A program made the position numbers and the translations under genes. Below, piece after piece: positions 37,630 through 49,459 of a DNA stretch of 64,000 nucleotides. Position 1 is the first letter of the stretch. Each line of letters begins with the position of its first letter. The notes beneath the pieces are model-generated. The model searched no databases. It was not told the origin of the DNA and saw only the letters and a program-made list of their open reading frames with translations. This DNA is from Tausonia pullulans. Its lineage: Eukaryota > Basidiomycota > Tremellomycetes > Cystofilobasidiales > Mrakiaceae. Location of the stretch: assembly GCA_951802195.1 (NCBI GenBank), contig OX637633.1:910255-974254 (forward strand). Direction: 5' to 3'.

Positions 37630-39100
37630 AGCATGCGGGTCATTGTCCATGTAATTTAAATTTGTACGAAAGCTCGGTCAGTAGGTTGGCCACAAAGTAC
37701 TTGCCGATCCTCAAAGCGCAGAGGAGCTCAAGGATTGAGTGGCGGAGGTCAACCACGGTGGAAGGCTTAGGGTCATCGATGATGTGTGAAGGGATGATCA
37801 ACCATTGGAAGAAAAGGAGAGACATACCCCGCTGGATGTGGATTCACTCCCTTGAGTCCCTTGTAAAGGAGGATCGCTGGGCTCTCGCGCAACATCGACT
37901 CGTACTATCGGCTCGCTAACTCTACCATCTTTCTTTATGGTTGTGTTGCGTGGTCTCGCTCCGCGAGAGCCCAACGACCGACTTGCTTACAGGCGCCACA
38001 TGGGCTTCCCCGAGCTCAATATTGGGAGAACCGACTTAAACTTCTCCGTAAGGGTGTCACTTTCATGAGTTCGGGCTGAACTCCTTCGTCATGCCCGCTC
38101 ACCCCTTGACTAGCTCATCCTGTCCGACCGCAGCTTCGGTCACTATCTAATGACGACCAACAAGACCGACGGCTGGGCCAACGGGCACTTTGAGCCGATG
38201 GGGTCCGTCTTTCAATGCTCCTCATCTCTCTGAGTCGCAGTCTGATATCTCTCTGATCCATCTCATCCACAATCTCTTTTATCCAAACAAGTCGTACCCG
38301 GCGACGGGGACCCTCAAGACCTATCACGGCCAATTCGTGTGAGTGGCCCAGGAAACTCTCGACCTCTCGATTGCCTTTAGCGTCTCGCAAGAGCGGATCC
38401 GCGCTAACCTTCGAAAGTCGTTCGTGCATCTGCTCGAGATCCTCGACACTCCGGACGACGACCCGATTAACGATGAGCCGGACCCTTTCGACTATAAGGG
38501 CGTCTATCAAGGGTAGGCCTGCGTGATACATAGAGTGCCCTGGCTGTCTGACCTCGTGTTAGGATTGGTCCAAGGGTTGATGACAGAGAAGATTGGTCGC
38601 GGAGGGGAACGTTGGCGATGAAGTGTACTGAGAGCGGTGGCGGGTGATGAAAGGGAACTGAAGTGATGGAGGTGACACGGGCTCGCTTAAGGGTCTTGGG
38701 CAAGTTTGTCGGGTCCAAATGATAGTCAGAGTGCAGAACAAAGTCTACGATGAACTGAGCGTTTTATGGACCAGGGGTAAGAACAAGGGAGGGGATAAGA
38801 AGCGCAAGAACGCAAAGAGTGTAGGGCAGATGACGAAATAAAAGAGAAGAAAGAGTAATGAGACAAGGAGCGTGAGCCAATGTAGCGAAAGAATGGTCCC
38901 AGATGAGGGAATGCGGAGCAAGCAGGGAGAAGGCAACACAGGCACAGGGTTAGCCAGGCGCAGAACCAAGGTGGCAAGTCCGCGAGATCCTGACACCTCG
39001 CTCGTCTTGCAGCGCCGCCGACCTCTTCTTCGGACACTCGCTCGAGAGGGCCTGTATGCATATCTTCCGATGCACCGATCCTGAGCCTATAGACTGTTAA
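37630..39100 (+). pseudogene. 5'-truncated DUF3431-like gene remnant interrupted by a solo LTR
   Basis: Coding-like exons run on the plus strand from about 37866 to a TAA at 39098-39100. Pieces include RNIDSYYRLANSTIFLYG, YWENRLKLL, SDRSFGHYLMTTN, TYHGQFV joined through a 42-bp GTGAGT...TTTAG intron to VSQERIRANLRKSFVHLLEI, and LFFGHSLERACMHIFRCTD. The 'nYdrL.n.TIFLyG' and 'qFVVS.ERIR' patterns recall fungal DUF3431 proteins of unknown function. The frame is stopped just upstream of the first piece, no start or N-terminal half is seen, and some junctions between 37930 and 38290 are ambiguous, so it is probably a remnant. The solo LTR at 38557-38995 sits inside its last intron. A 61-codon minus-strand frame at 37640-37825 was also noticed, without family. 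Confidence 0.42.
38557..38995 (+). mobile_element. Solo LTR, copy A
   Basis: A 439-bp element begins TGTTAGGATTGG and ends GATCCTGACA, the TG...CA form of a retrotransposon LTR. It is flanked by the 5-bp direct repeat CCTCG at 38552-38556 and 38996-39000. It shares long, nearly identical blocks with the other copies, for example AAATGATAGTCAGAGTGCAG and GAGCGTTTTATGGAC. No internal retrotransposon region is next to it. Strand is given by analogy among copies only. Confidence 0.88.
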
Positions 39101-39498
39101 CAGGGAAAGACGTGGGGCCACTGTTATTGCGAGGACCTCAATAGTTGATTGACCCTAATCGGCTTTGTTAATGGAAGCGAGCGAGCTGTTGCCGCACGCC
39201 CATTCTTTTCGCGATTTGCCGTTTTGGCTAGTCCTTCTCCTAGCCTTCGGAGGGAGGATGTCACGGATGAATGCCCTCTCCAGGTGAACCCCTGAATTCC
39301 ATGCACCGCGCGGAGCAATGAGAGCCGGCAGCCTGTGCCGGGCGGGCGGGGGAAGGGGACGCGCGTCCGGCTCAGTCTCTGTCACTGACACTGAACCTGA
39401 ATGTGAACCTTGCTCGCTGGACCCTTCGCCCTCTTCCCCATGCAGCTCCAGACACCGAACCATCACCAACCTCCCTCTCCCCTGTCCTGCCGCTCGCC

Positions 39499-42159
39499 AT
39501 GAGCATCGAGAAGACTACCGCAACAGTAGAGCAGCCGCTCCTGGATCTCGATGGCGCCCCTCGCCCCCGTCGCCCTCGCGCGTCGAAACTCACCCCTCGC
39601 CGCTTCTGCCTCGGCTTTTGTGCTCTCGCTGGCCTGGGAGTCCTTGGGTTCCTCGGTGTAACAGTGTTTCTCGCCGTTAAGAGTGTATGGAGTACGCTGG
39701 GTCAAACGCACGTAGAGTCCCACTGGAACGCGACGGCGGCAGGCGCAGTTGCGGGGGACGAACACATCGTCCGGCCGTACTTCGGCCTCAAGGAGGACGG
39801 CGCTGCCGTCGAGCGGTTCGACCTCGCTGCTACCATCTACGCCCGCTTCAACAAAGAGGCTGCCGATCTTGAGGCTGCCGGATACGAGCCAGACGAAACC
39901 AAGTGGCTCGCCGAGTGGAAGGTCAACCCAGGACATATGCTTGAACGCGAGGGTCGACGGGGCAAATACATTCCCATCTTTCGCGAGATCGTCCTCCGGG
40001 ATGTCCCTGTCTACTTCAAGCCGATTAAGACGATCGCCCGAGTGGTGATTCCCAAGGAGCTGCTGTGAGTCGGGTCGAGACTCGTTCCTGCTTCTGCCCA
40101 CTCACACCGTCTCGCTCCAGCCCTGCCATGATCGACAGCAATAACACGAATCCGAGGCTTACCGCGTACTTCCACATGCTCCCTTCTGCCTCCTCTTCTA
40201 CTGCGATCGGTGACCGGCCCGTCAAGTGGCACTCTTCCGTCAACTCGACGTTCGAGGTCCCCCTCTGGACAGCCGAGGTCCCCTCAGAGGGAGGCTATGT
40301 TCTTCTGGACGACGACGCGACGGTGGACCCGCTCTCCAACTTTCTGGCTCGCTCCGGATCCAAGCAGGCCCTTCTCGTCCCACGAGAGGCCCCGAAAGCG
40401 GCGGTCGACAGCAACGAGACCGTCTCGGTGAACGCGTCGCCGTCTACCGCATCGGCCACCGTCGTCAAGCCGCACACAGGCTACGACATTGTCACCCGCT
40501 CTGCCGTCACAATGGCCTGGGATGCTCCCATTTACAACGCTACCAATTTCAAAGCTCGCTTGGCTGACCTCAAGGAGGTCTCAGTCAGTGTCTCAATTTG
40601 CCGAGACCCCGCGCACGTTTCTCTGATGCATCTTGCTTTTCTCAGGAAAAATGCTTGAAACACCCAGGCCACCTTCGAGATGGCAATGAGCCAATCTGCG
40701 TAAACATTTGGGATAACAGGGGTCATTTTCAGAATCTTCTGGAGCTTGAGGACGACGCGAGCGCCGGCAACCGCACCCGCTGGCGGTACGGGCCTTTCCT
40801 CACTACCTGGCTCAACGGCCCTGGGCCCAAGGACCACCTTGAGCTCCCCCGGGCGCCAAAGAACGAGACTGACGCGGCCTTGGAAGGTGAGCGGGTGTCC
40901 TCGTTAAGTGCAGCAGCGCCGCCCCCATGGCTCACACTGCCTTCTATCCAGATCTCGCCTTTGACTGGCACATCACCTTCAACACCGCTACCCCTCGCAA
41001 GCTTACCTTGGGAGCCGCCGTGCTCGCCTGGACACAGGGCCAAGAGATATCGAGGAACCTTACTGAGTACCGGGCCGCAGCCTCGCACGACCATGCCGAA
41101 CTTTTGAGTGAGGAGTTCTTTTGAGAGTCGGCGAGCCCAGCTGACTTTCCTTCCCTCGCTTACAGACGCCTTGTTTGGCAACCGCTTTTATCCGGGCACG
41201 CATCCACTCACCCGCTCCGTCGTCGGCTACCTCGGCGCTGGCTTGATGTTCCCTGTATGGCTGTGAGTGTCTTCTGGCTGAGTTACGATCCCATCGTATC
41301 CTGACTCCCGGCCGTTACTCTAGCGCTGCGATACACTACGCGATGACTCGGTCGATCTCGACCGGCATCAGCCCGGTTGGTATCTTTCTGAACCACACAT
41401 TGGGCATCGTAGTTGGCTGGTTCCTCGTGAAGGACCTTGTGGAACGCCTCATCGACTGGGCTCTTATCAGCGTGGAATTTTGGCCTATCATTGTGCTCTT
41501 TGCCCGCCTTGAGTTCGATTGGTATGGTTGGATCCCGGTTGGGATTACTCGCCGGCGCTCGACGCACTCGGAGCGGGCGAGTGCGCGAGTCGATGCGACC
41601 TTTTCGACTCGGGCAAAGCTGTTGGTGAGTGAGTGCTCCTTGCTTTACTGCAGCAGCGGTAACTGACAATATCACACTCAGTTCTTTGTTGTCACCACCA
41701 TCGCTATTCGGTTCTTGCCCGTAAAGGCGCACATCATTACTTCCAACGCGCCTGAGGCCGACGATGACTTTGGCAAGATCTCGACCGATTCGTACATCAC
41801 CCACGTTCTCCACAACCTCTGGAATCCGGCCTTGGATGGTGCCTGGCTTACGGCGGTGCTCAGCCAGGTGTGTCCCGCTCTTTATGGGACCTGGCTCAAG
41901 CTGATCGACATGCGCCCAGATTCACCTTAACTATCGTCTCCGGACGTTCGCCGGCCAGCACCCTTTTGCCGCCGTCCTTGCCTTTGCATCTTCGATTCTC
42001 ATCGCGCTCCCGACCCTCTTTCACGGCTGGTTTGGTCGGGCTCAGCTGATGGAACCCTTTACGGTCTGGGACGCCATCTCACTCTTGATGCTGGGGACAC
42101 TCGCCTGGCAGGCCGTCAGCTTGCCTCAAGTAGCGCAGGTGGAGCCGGAAGAGGAATGA
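39499..42159 (+). CDS. Multi-pass membrane protein of unknown function
   Basis: I do not recognise the family. Eight exons (39499-40064, 40121-40583, 40646-40886, 40952-41107, 41166-41262, 41324-41624, 41682-41867, 41920-42159) encode 749 residues. A single hydrophobic segment near residues 35-60 (ALAGLGVLGFLGVTVFLAV) follows a basic N-terminus. A polar region of about 430 residues comes next, with several N-x-S/T sites (NATAAG, NETVSVNAS, NRTRW), so it is probably lumenal or extracellular. The C-terminal third has at least five hydrophobic segments (e.g. VGYLGAGLMFPVWLAAIHY, LISVEFWPIIVLFARL, AVLAFASSILIALPTLFHG). The protein ends with an acidic tail EPEEE. The model is well supported by consistent introns and codon use. 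Confidence 0.85.
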
Positions 42160-42554
42160 AGCGCGCGCGGTTATGCGGTGACTTTGTTTGTGACAAAAAA
42201 TAACAATAATAGTACCGAGCTCTATGGGTCTTATAACTGGAATGAGCACACTTCAAATTCCCTAACGAGGAATAATTGGCGGACATGTCTGGTACCAGCA
42301 ATCGTGGTAACCCCAGCTTCATAGGCGTACATTAAAGTTGTATACAGTTTGACTCTCGTAGTTGGACTTAGATGTGGTTGGCTGGTCCGTCTCACGAATA
42401 CCTCTTGTGTTAAGATTGACCAAGTGTCAGGATCAAGCTCCTGTTTCGCCATTGGCTATTTATTCTCATGCAATTGGGTCTCTTGCGATCCAATGCAATA
42501 CCTTTTACTTAGGCCACGTGTCGAAATGATGGAAGCATGAAATCCATTCCTCAC

Positions 42555-43000
42555 ACCAAGAGTCAAGGGCTGCGGAGGATGGGGAAGGTTGAGGGAGTCG
42601 ATAGAAGAGTGGAAATGAAGTGATAGAGGTGGCACGGGGTCGCTTCGAGGTCTTGGGCAGGTTTATCAAGCCCGAGTGATAGTCAAAGTGCGAAAAAAGA
42701 TCTGCGATGAACTACCTGAGTTTTTATGGACAAGGGGTGGGAACAATGGAGCGGGTGAGAGGGATGAGAAAGCACACAACAGGGGGGGGGTAAAGGAAGC
42801 AAGAAGCGTTGGACGATGTGACAAATGAAGGAACGAAGGAACTCAGAAGAGGGAATGCTGAGCAAGCAAGGAAGTCGCTGCGCAGGCGAACTACGCAGAT
42901 CATCCGAAGCACGTCAAGTTACCAGACAAGGTTGAGAACGCAAGTGCGCAGACGCGAAAGTGGCCAGGCGCAGAACCACGGAGGTGAGTCTGCGAGATCC
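42555..43000 (+). mobile_element. Degenerate solo LTR, copy B
   Basis: This diverged copy keeps the internal blocks GATAGTCAAAGTGCG, GCGATGAACT, TTTTATGGACAAGGGGTG and GGCCAGGCGCAGAACCACGG, and the end-like GCGAGATCCTGC. The 5' boundary is blurred and no target duplication is visible. It is older than copies A, E and F. Confidence 0.7.
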
Positions 43001-43145
43001 TGCTAGGCGACCGGAAACAGAGTGATTGAAGAAGCAGTGGTTTACATAGAGGAAGCCCATTTGTAAATTGACAGCAATGGATATAGCAAGTGATGACAGG
43101 ACTGTCCATAATGTAGATCAAGGAAGGACGAGAACGAAGAGCCCT

Positions 43146-44465
43146 CTAGAAACCGACCGTGAGCGTCGTCGAGAGCGGGAGATTGCGAGACGAGGAGCCG
43201 ATGGAGAACTTGAACTCTCCCCCGGGGATGTACCAGGTCTGCTTCTCGACGTCCAGACGGCCATTTCCTTGGCTCGGAGGGGGAATGTGAGCGTCTGGGA
43301 CTCGCCAGCGGCGTACTTCTCCTTGCAGAAGCCGCGAGAAGGCGAGGAGGCTGGTCGGATTCTGAGTCGCGGAAGGTAAGATACTGGGAGAACGAGTGAG
43401 TGGGTTGAGCAGGTCAGTCAACTGATCGATCCCTTCAGTTACTCACTCCCTCCCTCTTCCTCCTTCGACCACTCACCATCTGAGCGACTTCAGCAGCCTC
43501 GCGGGATGCAGTGTTCTTGAAGGTGACTCCAGCGGCGTAGATGATGCCATAGAGGCCGCCCTGGCCGTCGAAAGGCTCGTTGGTTTTTTGATAAAGTCCG
43601 TGTCCGACTTCTGAGTTGACTCAATGGTAAAGTCGGAGTACTCGAAGGTCGAGTCACTGGGTAAGGTGACACTGTCAGCGATGGGACCCGATGCGAGGGA
43701 GTCCAGCTTTACACACCTAAGACCGTGTCCGAAGGGGAAGCGAGGCTCGAGTTACTTGGCGACGAACCACTATACAGGAGGGAGGAGAAATGGGAGTACC
43801 TGTCAGGTCCATGAGACTCCAATCGGGGAGTGCCCGGGCTCCACTGACCTTGTAGTTGACAAAGACGCCCTCGGTAAAGTTGACGACCGGCTCAAAGACA
43901 TCGGGCGGTGATGATACCCTCAGCTCCTCCAGGGTAGTTTGTCAGGAGCTTGGCGTGGGTGAAAGGAAGCTTGCCGGAGGGTGAGACGTCGTTGAAAAAG
44001 GCAGAGGCGATGGCATTGCCGCTCTCCTGGCTCGGGTAGTAGGCGAAGACGATGCCGGTGACGTTGAATGCTCAACCCAGGCCTCCATATCAACCTGCTG
44101 GCCCGGATGAATGACGACCGTGAAGTCCATGTTCTGCGAGGCGACGAGCTCTATGAGGTCGTCCACGATATCATTGAGCTTTAGGTTGACGCCATCGAAG
44201 CCCTCAGTCTGGTACGCGGTCACAAAGATGACCGCCTTCACGATAGAGGTGGCGACAGGGGTGGTGGTGCTGCAGAGGAGCCACAAGTCAGTCGGGCACT
44301 TCACAAGCAAGTCCGCTGACGATCTTACATCTCGTTGAGGGGCTCAACGAGAGCGTAGTCGTCACGGACGTTGTTCTTGGTGGCGCGGGCAGTGATGCCG
44401 TCGAGAGGAGTAACGATGTAGGGAGCCAAAGCGGTGCCGGAGCCTACGCCGAAAGTGGCGGTTTC
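43146..44465 (-). pseudogene. GH3 beta-glucosidase pseudogene, C-terminal part only
   Basis: Only the C-terminal third of a secreted glycoside hydrolase family 3 enzyme is present. Recognisable pieces in order are FGVGSGTALAPYIVTPLDGI, FTVVIHPGQQVDMEAWVE, NVTGIVFAYYPSQESGNAIA, FNDVSPSGKLPFTHAKLL, DVFEPVVNFTEGVFVNYK, LEPRFPFGHGLS, STFEYSDFTIES, AAGESQTLTFPLRAKEMAVW and DVEKQTWYIPGGEFKFSIGS. The frame shifts near 44066 (before NVTGIV), near 43905 (before DVFEPV) and near 43248 (between AVW and DVEKQ), and an in-frame TAA breaks the exon before LEPRFPFG. The N-terminal catalytic domain with its nucleophile is absent. The locus cannot make an active enzyme. Confidence 0.88.
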
Positions 44466-45221
44466 TGATGAGAGACAGCAAACATCCGCCATGTTAGCAA
44501 ATGGAGCGTCAAGAATCTGAATGCTGAAGGGTTGGACGTGCTGGACGTGTGGGAGGACTGCCCTAGGAGGATCGTCGGAGGGGCCACTGCACGTCACCTC
44601 CGGTTGATCCCAAAGGCTGGAATACTGACTTAGACGGTATATGGGAAGAACTGTATCTTCCAAGAAACGATATCTCCTAAGGGTCCGTTCCTTTCTTTCC
44701 TCTTCCAGGCGCGGCAACGTAGTGACGCCTTCAATGGGTATATGCGCCATTCTGACGTGCAGAGGCGGAGATTTGCTCGCCAAGAAAGATAGGTGTCATG
44801 TCGCTCGCCGCGTCTGTCCAACCTTAGGCTCGGCAAACAGCGGAGTGTGAGCGAGGTCGGACAGGTAGGGGAGAGGAGTTACTATCCGGGCGGGGCGACA
44901 TGCGACGTGTCTGTACCATCTTAACGAGCAGAAGATTTAATATGAACCTTTCGGCATCGCAGGTTGGAACGGCTCGCTTCGCAGAGCCACGGTCAGGGGA
45001 AGAGCGTCCGGGGAAGAGCGTCCATCGATCCATGTCCTTGAGAGTCGCGGGTCTGGTCCTGCCATATAAGGTCGCCAGATATGTACAGTTGCTAGAGAGA
45101 AAGGAAAATAGTCTGGCCGAAGGTTTTGTACTACCGCCCGGCACCAAAGCAAAGGGAAACGGTCCCTGGTCTCCACGACTCCTCAAGAAGCGCGCACCAG
45201 GCCCTATGTCGACAGCGGACA
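44466..45221. other. Intergenic region
   Basis: No supported gene. It probably contains the 5' break of the GH3 remnant and the 3' flank of the secreted WD40 gene. Confidence 0.45.
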
Positions 45222-46724
45222 CTACTTGTCGTCCAGGTCCCACACACGCAGGACGTGGAGGTTGGGCAAGAGCGAGAAGAGCCTCGTACCATTTGCCGAA
45301 AGGGCGATGTCGCCGTAGCCCTGAACTTGCTTGATCCGAGGATCGGGCGAAGTCTCCCTGCGTGGTCATTGGCGGCGGTCGGGTCGGTACCAGTGAATGG
45401 ATCGTCAATGGTAGGACAAAACGAAGGGAGGGCGAAGTGAAAAGGAGGCGACGCACCAGATCCGATTCGTCGCCTCCTCGTAGACGATCTTGCGCCCGTC
45501 CGTCACGCCAAACGTGAGCCGCTTGCCGTCCTGAGAGTACAATACCTTCTCGACCTCCTCATTAGGATAAGAGTTGGGCATCTCAACAGCCCAATGTTGC
45601 CTCTGTGACCCAGAAGGCATGTCAAACACGCGAACCTCGGGTCCTTCAGACCCGCACGCGAGCGAGCTGCCGTCGGGCGACCAGGCGAGCGCGCGGACCC
45701 ACCCGCCGAAGCCAGAGAGGGTGTGCTCGAGCGTGCCTGAGGCGACGGACCAAATGTACACGCTTCTGTCGCCCGCGCCGACCGCGAGCTGCCTGCCGTC
45801 GGGGGAGAAGGCGGCGGCCCAGAGCTGGGGCAAGCCTCTGTCGACCAACTTCGGCGCCGGGGGAGTAAGACGGTGAAGGACGTCGCCCGTCTGCGCGTCC
45901 CAAACAACAACCATCCCGATCCAGGACGTCGCGGCGACGACCGTCCCCGCAGGATTGAAGCCGACGAACATGATGGGCTCAAGGTTTGTCGGCAGCTCAC
46001 GCTGGCTCTTGGGGTCGTCGACCCGCGCAAGAAGGGCATGGCCGCCGAATTTGTCGACCGTCAGGATCTGCGCACCGTCGACGCTGAAGAAGGATGGGGT
46101 AAACCACGTCCTGACGCCGGCAAACAACGAGCCGTCGCGCAGCCTGTGCTGGACGTTGGTCGTCGCGAGCACCGTCTTGGGCGCTCTGACCATCTCGTCG
46201 TCCTCGGCCCATCCATCGAGCCGCAGGCGAGCCTCGGTGGTCGCCACTCCTTCCTCGACAGCTTCAGTTTGGCCGAGTGCAAAGGGATCGCCCGAGCGGT
46301 AGTCGACCAGTTCGACGGATGCTAGCCTCTCGTTTCCGTTCTGTGAGACGCGGCCGATTGCGAGCCGCCGCCCATCAGGGTGGAACTCGACCGATTCAGT
46401 GTACTCCGTCCTCGGCAGGACGCGCTCGGTCGTGAGGTCGTCCGCCTGGAGTAAGCGGACGCCGAAGTCGCTCGCGACCGCAACGATACTGCCGTCCTTG
46501 CTGAGGGCGAACGAGTGCGCCTCGTCGTGGGGGGAGAGGTTGAACGAAAGCGCCTCGGACCCCCAGAACTGCGGGCCGCCGAGTGGAAAGGTCGGGGCCT
46601 GTCCGTCAGGGGAGACAAAGTTGTGCGACTTGGAGCGGGAGGAGGAGCCAGACGAGAAGGGGCTTTGCCAACCGAAGACGAGGGGGGAAAAGGAGAGGAG
46701 GAGGAGGGCGGAATGAGGCAGCAT
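45222..46724 (-). CDS. Secreted WD40-repeat protein
   Basis: Two exons (45457-46724 and 45222-45357, 99-bp intron) encode 467 residues. The start at 46724 gives a clean signal peptide, MLPHSALLLLSFSPLVFGWQ; an in-frame ATG at 46793 would bury it. The body is a WD40 propeller: AHSFALSKDGSIVAVASDFG, VEFHPDGRRLAIGRV, VGFNPAGTVVAATSWIGMVV, AAFSPDGRQLAVGAGDRSVY and LAWSPDGSSLACGSEGPEVR, with the last blade VLRVWDLDDK encoded by exon 2. WD40 proteins are mostly intracellular, so a secretory propeller is uncommon. Function and partner are unknown. No membrane anchor or ER-retention signal is seen at the C-terminus. Confidence 0.85.
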
Positions 46725-47524
46725 GGCCGAGATTGGTTTGGGGTGAGGGTTGCAAGGTGACGAACGAGTCGGCTGAGGAGCGAGAGGGAGCACAGTCAGC
46801 CCTAGCCTGTTTGCCGGGATGGGGTAGGTGTGAGCAAGAGGATGAACGTTTGGAGAAGAGGAGACTATTGAGTAGTCGAGTTATGGCTCAGGTTGGTCGC
46901 TGGATCGGAAACGCAAGGAGAGCTCGTTGGTGAAAAGAGTGAGAGGGAGAGCCCGGAGGAGAAACCGGTGTTAGGAGCTCTCGCGTGTTGATGAGCTGCG
47001 CGAGATGGGACGTGGAGCTAGAAACGCAAGTCTGATGAGACGTGGAGCTAGAAACGCAAGTCTGTGGCGTCATAGTGGTCCATCGTGCCCGCATGGCGCG
47101 AGCCGCCGAGCTTGCGTCGCAGAATCAATCAGTCGCCCGAAGCGCCATGCGTGCACGCGGCGGCCCACCGTCCGCTTTGTAAATCGAGCAAGAGCTCCAA
47201 CACTCTCCGCCATCTGCCACCTACCGAGCCAACCAGCCAGCTGCTCGACAACTGAACTCTTAGATCGTGGGAGTCGCGCCAATATCGTCTGTGAGTGTCC
47301 GAAGCTGTCTTCCTTTACTGGGAATTGCCCCGTTGCTGACCAACAGGTGCATGCGCCTCCTAGACTTGCCGACCTGACCTCACCTTCCTTCTACCCTCCT
47401 CTCACGGCAAGGCCTAAACTCAAAACTCGCTCAGACTCGACAGATCTTCGCCTCTCCAGATGTATGCACCCCTCTGCTCTGCTCTGCGGTTAAGTATGGA
47501 GGTTGACTCTTGGATGACTTCAAG
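46725..47524. other. Upstream region between divergent genes
   Basis: An 800-bp interval between the secreted WD40 start and the F-box-like start. A direct duplication of about 31 bp (GACGTGGAGCTAGAAACGCA core) lies at 47008-47064. No gene is supported. Confidence 0.5.
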
Positions 47525-48841
47525 ATGGGCAGGTCACCTGTGCTCTCAGCCCAGCTGCAGATGGCGATCCTCGCCCAAGCTTGCCAAGATCTAGACCAGA
47601 GGCACGGCGACTACCAGGAGCGGGTCCATACAATGAGGAGGAACCTGTACGCGTTCTGTTTAGTCTCTAGGGCTTGGGCCGTACGTTAGCAGCCTTTCTT
47701 CGGCTTGTCGTGTCGTGTCGAGCGCGTAGCTGACTGACAGACGCGTGCATTCTGGCAGGCCGAGGCTCAGAGACTGCTGTTCCGGAGCCCAACCTTCCTC
47801 ATCGACCTTGACGCCGAAGACTACGAAGCGGGCGACGAGCAGGGTTCGCAGACGTTTTTCGACACGCTCCGGACGCATCCTACCATGTCCCAGCACGTCG
47901 AGACGATCGGACTCTTCACCGGCCATGCGCACTGCAAGCGGCTCCTCAAGTTTCTCGAGTCGTCTACCCTGCCGAACCTGAAGAATCTCGACGGCTTTCC
48001 CTGGGACGCCCTCGCTGTCCATACACCCCCGCCTCATCTTGTCCGGCCGAGGCTCGACTCGCTCACGGTCCTTCAGCTCGACAACGTCCCGGACTTCAGT
48101 CCTGCCTTCCCCTGGTTCGATCTGAGCGTTCTACGGATGCTTGAGATCACCGCCAACCTCGATGACAAAAACACCCGGCGCGCCATTCAGGAGGCCTCCC
48201 CTGCGCTGGAGGAACTCGGGCTGCACCTGTTTGAAATGGAAGACTACATCGCCCTCGTCGCATGCCTTGGGCGGTTCAAGTCTCTCAAGACGCTCAAACT
48301 CTACGTCCAAAACTGGACGTCACCTCTGGACGCCGCGCTGCTCAACTCCCTTCCAGCTCTTCAACACCTGACAATGTATCACGGCGGCCTGTCCTCCGCT
48401 TGGGTGGTCCCTCACGCCTCGCTCCAAACCCTCTCCCTAGAGAGTCCTCCTCCAACTTTCGAACTCGACCCGGCAGACGGCGACGGCGACGGCTCCTCGG
48501 ACGACACCCTCTACCGCAACATCACCGCCCTCTGCCAGACCATCAAAGAGGACCCCTCAGCGTACCCGGCCCTGCGCAACGTCAGCGTTCCCTCGTCTTA
48601 CGAGAAGGTGTCTTTCGCGACGGAGGAGAGCAGAGGCGCGGTTGTTCTCAGGCTGGGGAAGGTCTTAGGGGAGCTGCAGGCAGCTGGACTGCGGCTTGTT
48701 GACGACGAGGGTTTGGAGTGGAGGGAGGAGTGGGTTGGCAACCAAGACGATTGCGGCTTGCCAAAATACTCTGCTCCAGGTGCGCTGTTGCTCCCCTTTT
48801 CTCCTCTGCTGACAGGCTTCGAATTCCAAAGAAACGTCTGA
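47525..48841 (+). CDS. F-box/LRR-like protein
   Basis: Exons 47525-47680 and 47759-48841 encode 412 residues. The N-terminal 50 residues (LSAQLQMAILAQACQDL ... LYAFCLVSRAW) fit the fungal F-box pattern, in which the domain recruits Skp1 of an SCF ubiquitin ligase. The rest has irregular leucine-rich repeats: LDSLTVLQLDNVPDF, LSVLRMLEITANL, PALEELGLHLFEMED, FKSLKTLKLYVQNW and LPALQHLTMYHGG. An in-frame 36-bp GTGCGC...GACAG sequence near 48780-48815, with CTGAC before its end, could be an optional micro-intron; splicing it would give 400 residues without changing the C-terminus. Substrate unknown. Confidence 0.75.
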
Positions 48842-49459
48842 CGCTGTGCCCCACTTTAGCATCAAACGAGCACTGACTACCTTCAAAAAGAAGATTCAAT
48901 CCTAATACAACGTGACGTTACACTACTTGGCCAGCAGGACTTAGGTGCGTCCACATCTGTTGCCTGCGGCAAAACGATCAGTCTTATGCCATGATTGATG
49001 GCCTTTATCTCTGCAGACATCAACTGCTGCTCCAAAGAGAGCTAGAGAATCTCAAGCGGTAACACCATGTTGTCTTCTTGGGATTTTTTCATGGCGGCGT
49101 CTTATGTTGCAATGGCGGAGGACGTCTGAAAAGAGGTGTCCGGCAGGGGAGACGGAGAGGATGAGGGCTGTTGAAACATCGACGCGGTATCTCCCTGGTC
49201 AACCTGTGCAAATCGACGACGCCTTGAACGAAGTCGATCAGACGGGCAAGGGGTCGGATAAGGGAGAGATGGCGATGGTAAAGGCCTCCTAAGAGCCCAT
49301 AAACAGACACACTGCTTTTAAGTCTCGGTCACCTTGCTGGCAAGATATCCTGAGCATGTGGCCCCTGTCCGCTATTTATCCGAGTAAGGCGAAACAGGAG
49401 GTGGGAGAGGGACCTTTTTTTTTGGGGGGGGGGGACCCTGAAGTTCACGGGATGGAGAG
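48842..49459. other. Intergenic region
   Basis: 618 bp with no supported gene. A T run followed by a G run lies at 49413-49433. Confidence 0.5.

Noticed and set aside
37640-37825. 61-codon minus-strand frame in the 3' flank of the IMPACT-like gene
   Set aside because: Protein-like in places but with no splice links, no family and position in another gene's 3' UTR; kept only as a remark.
46725-46793. Earlier in-frame ATG for the secreted WD40 protein
   Set aside because: It would place 23 polar residues before the hydrophobic leader and destroy the signal peptide; the ATG at 46724 is preferred.
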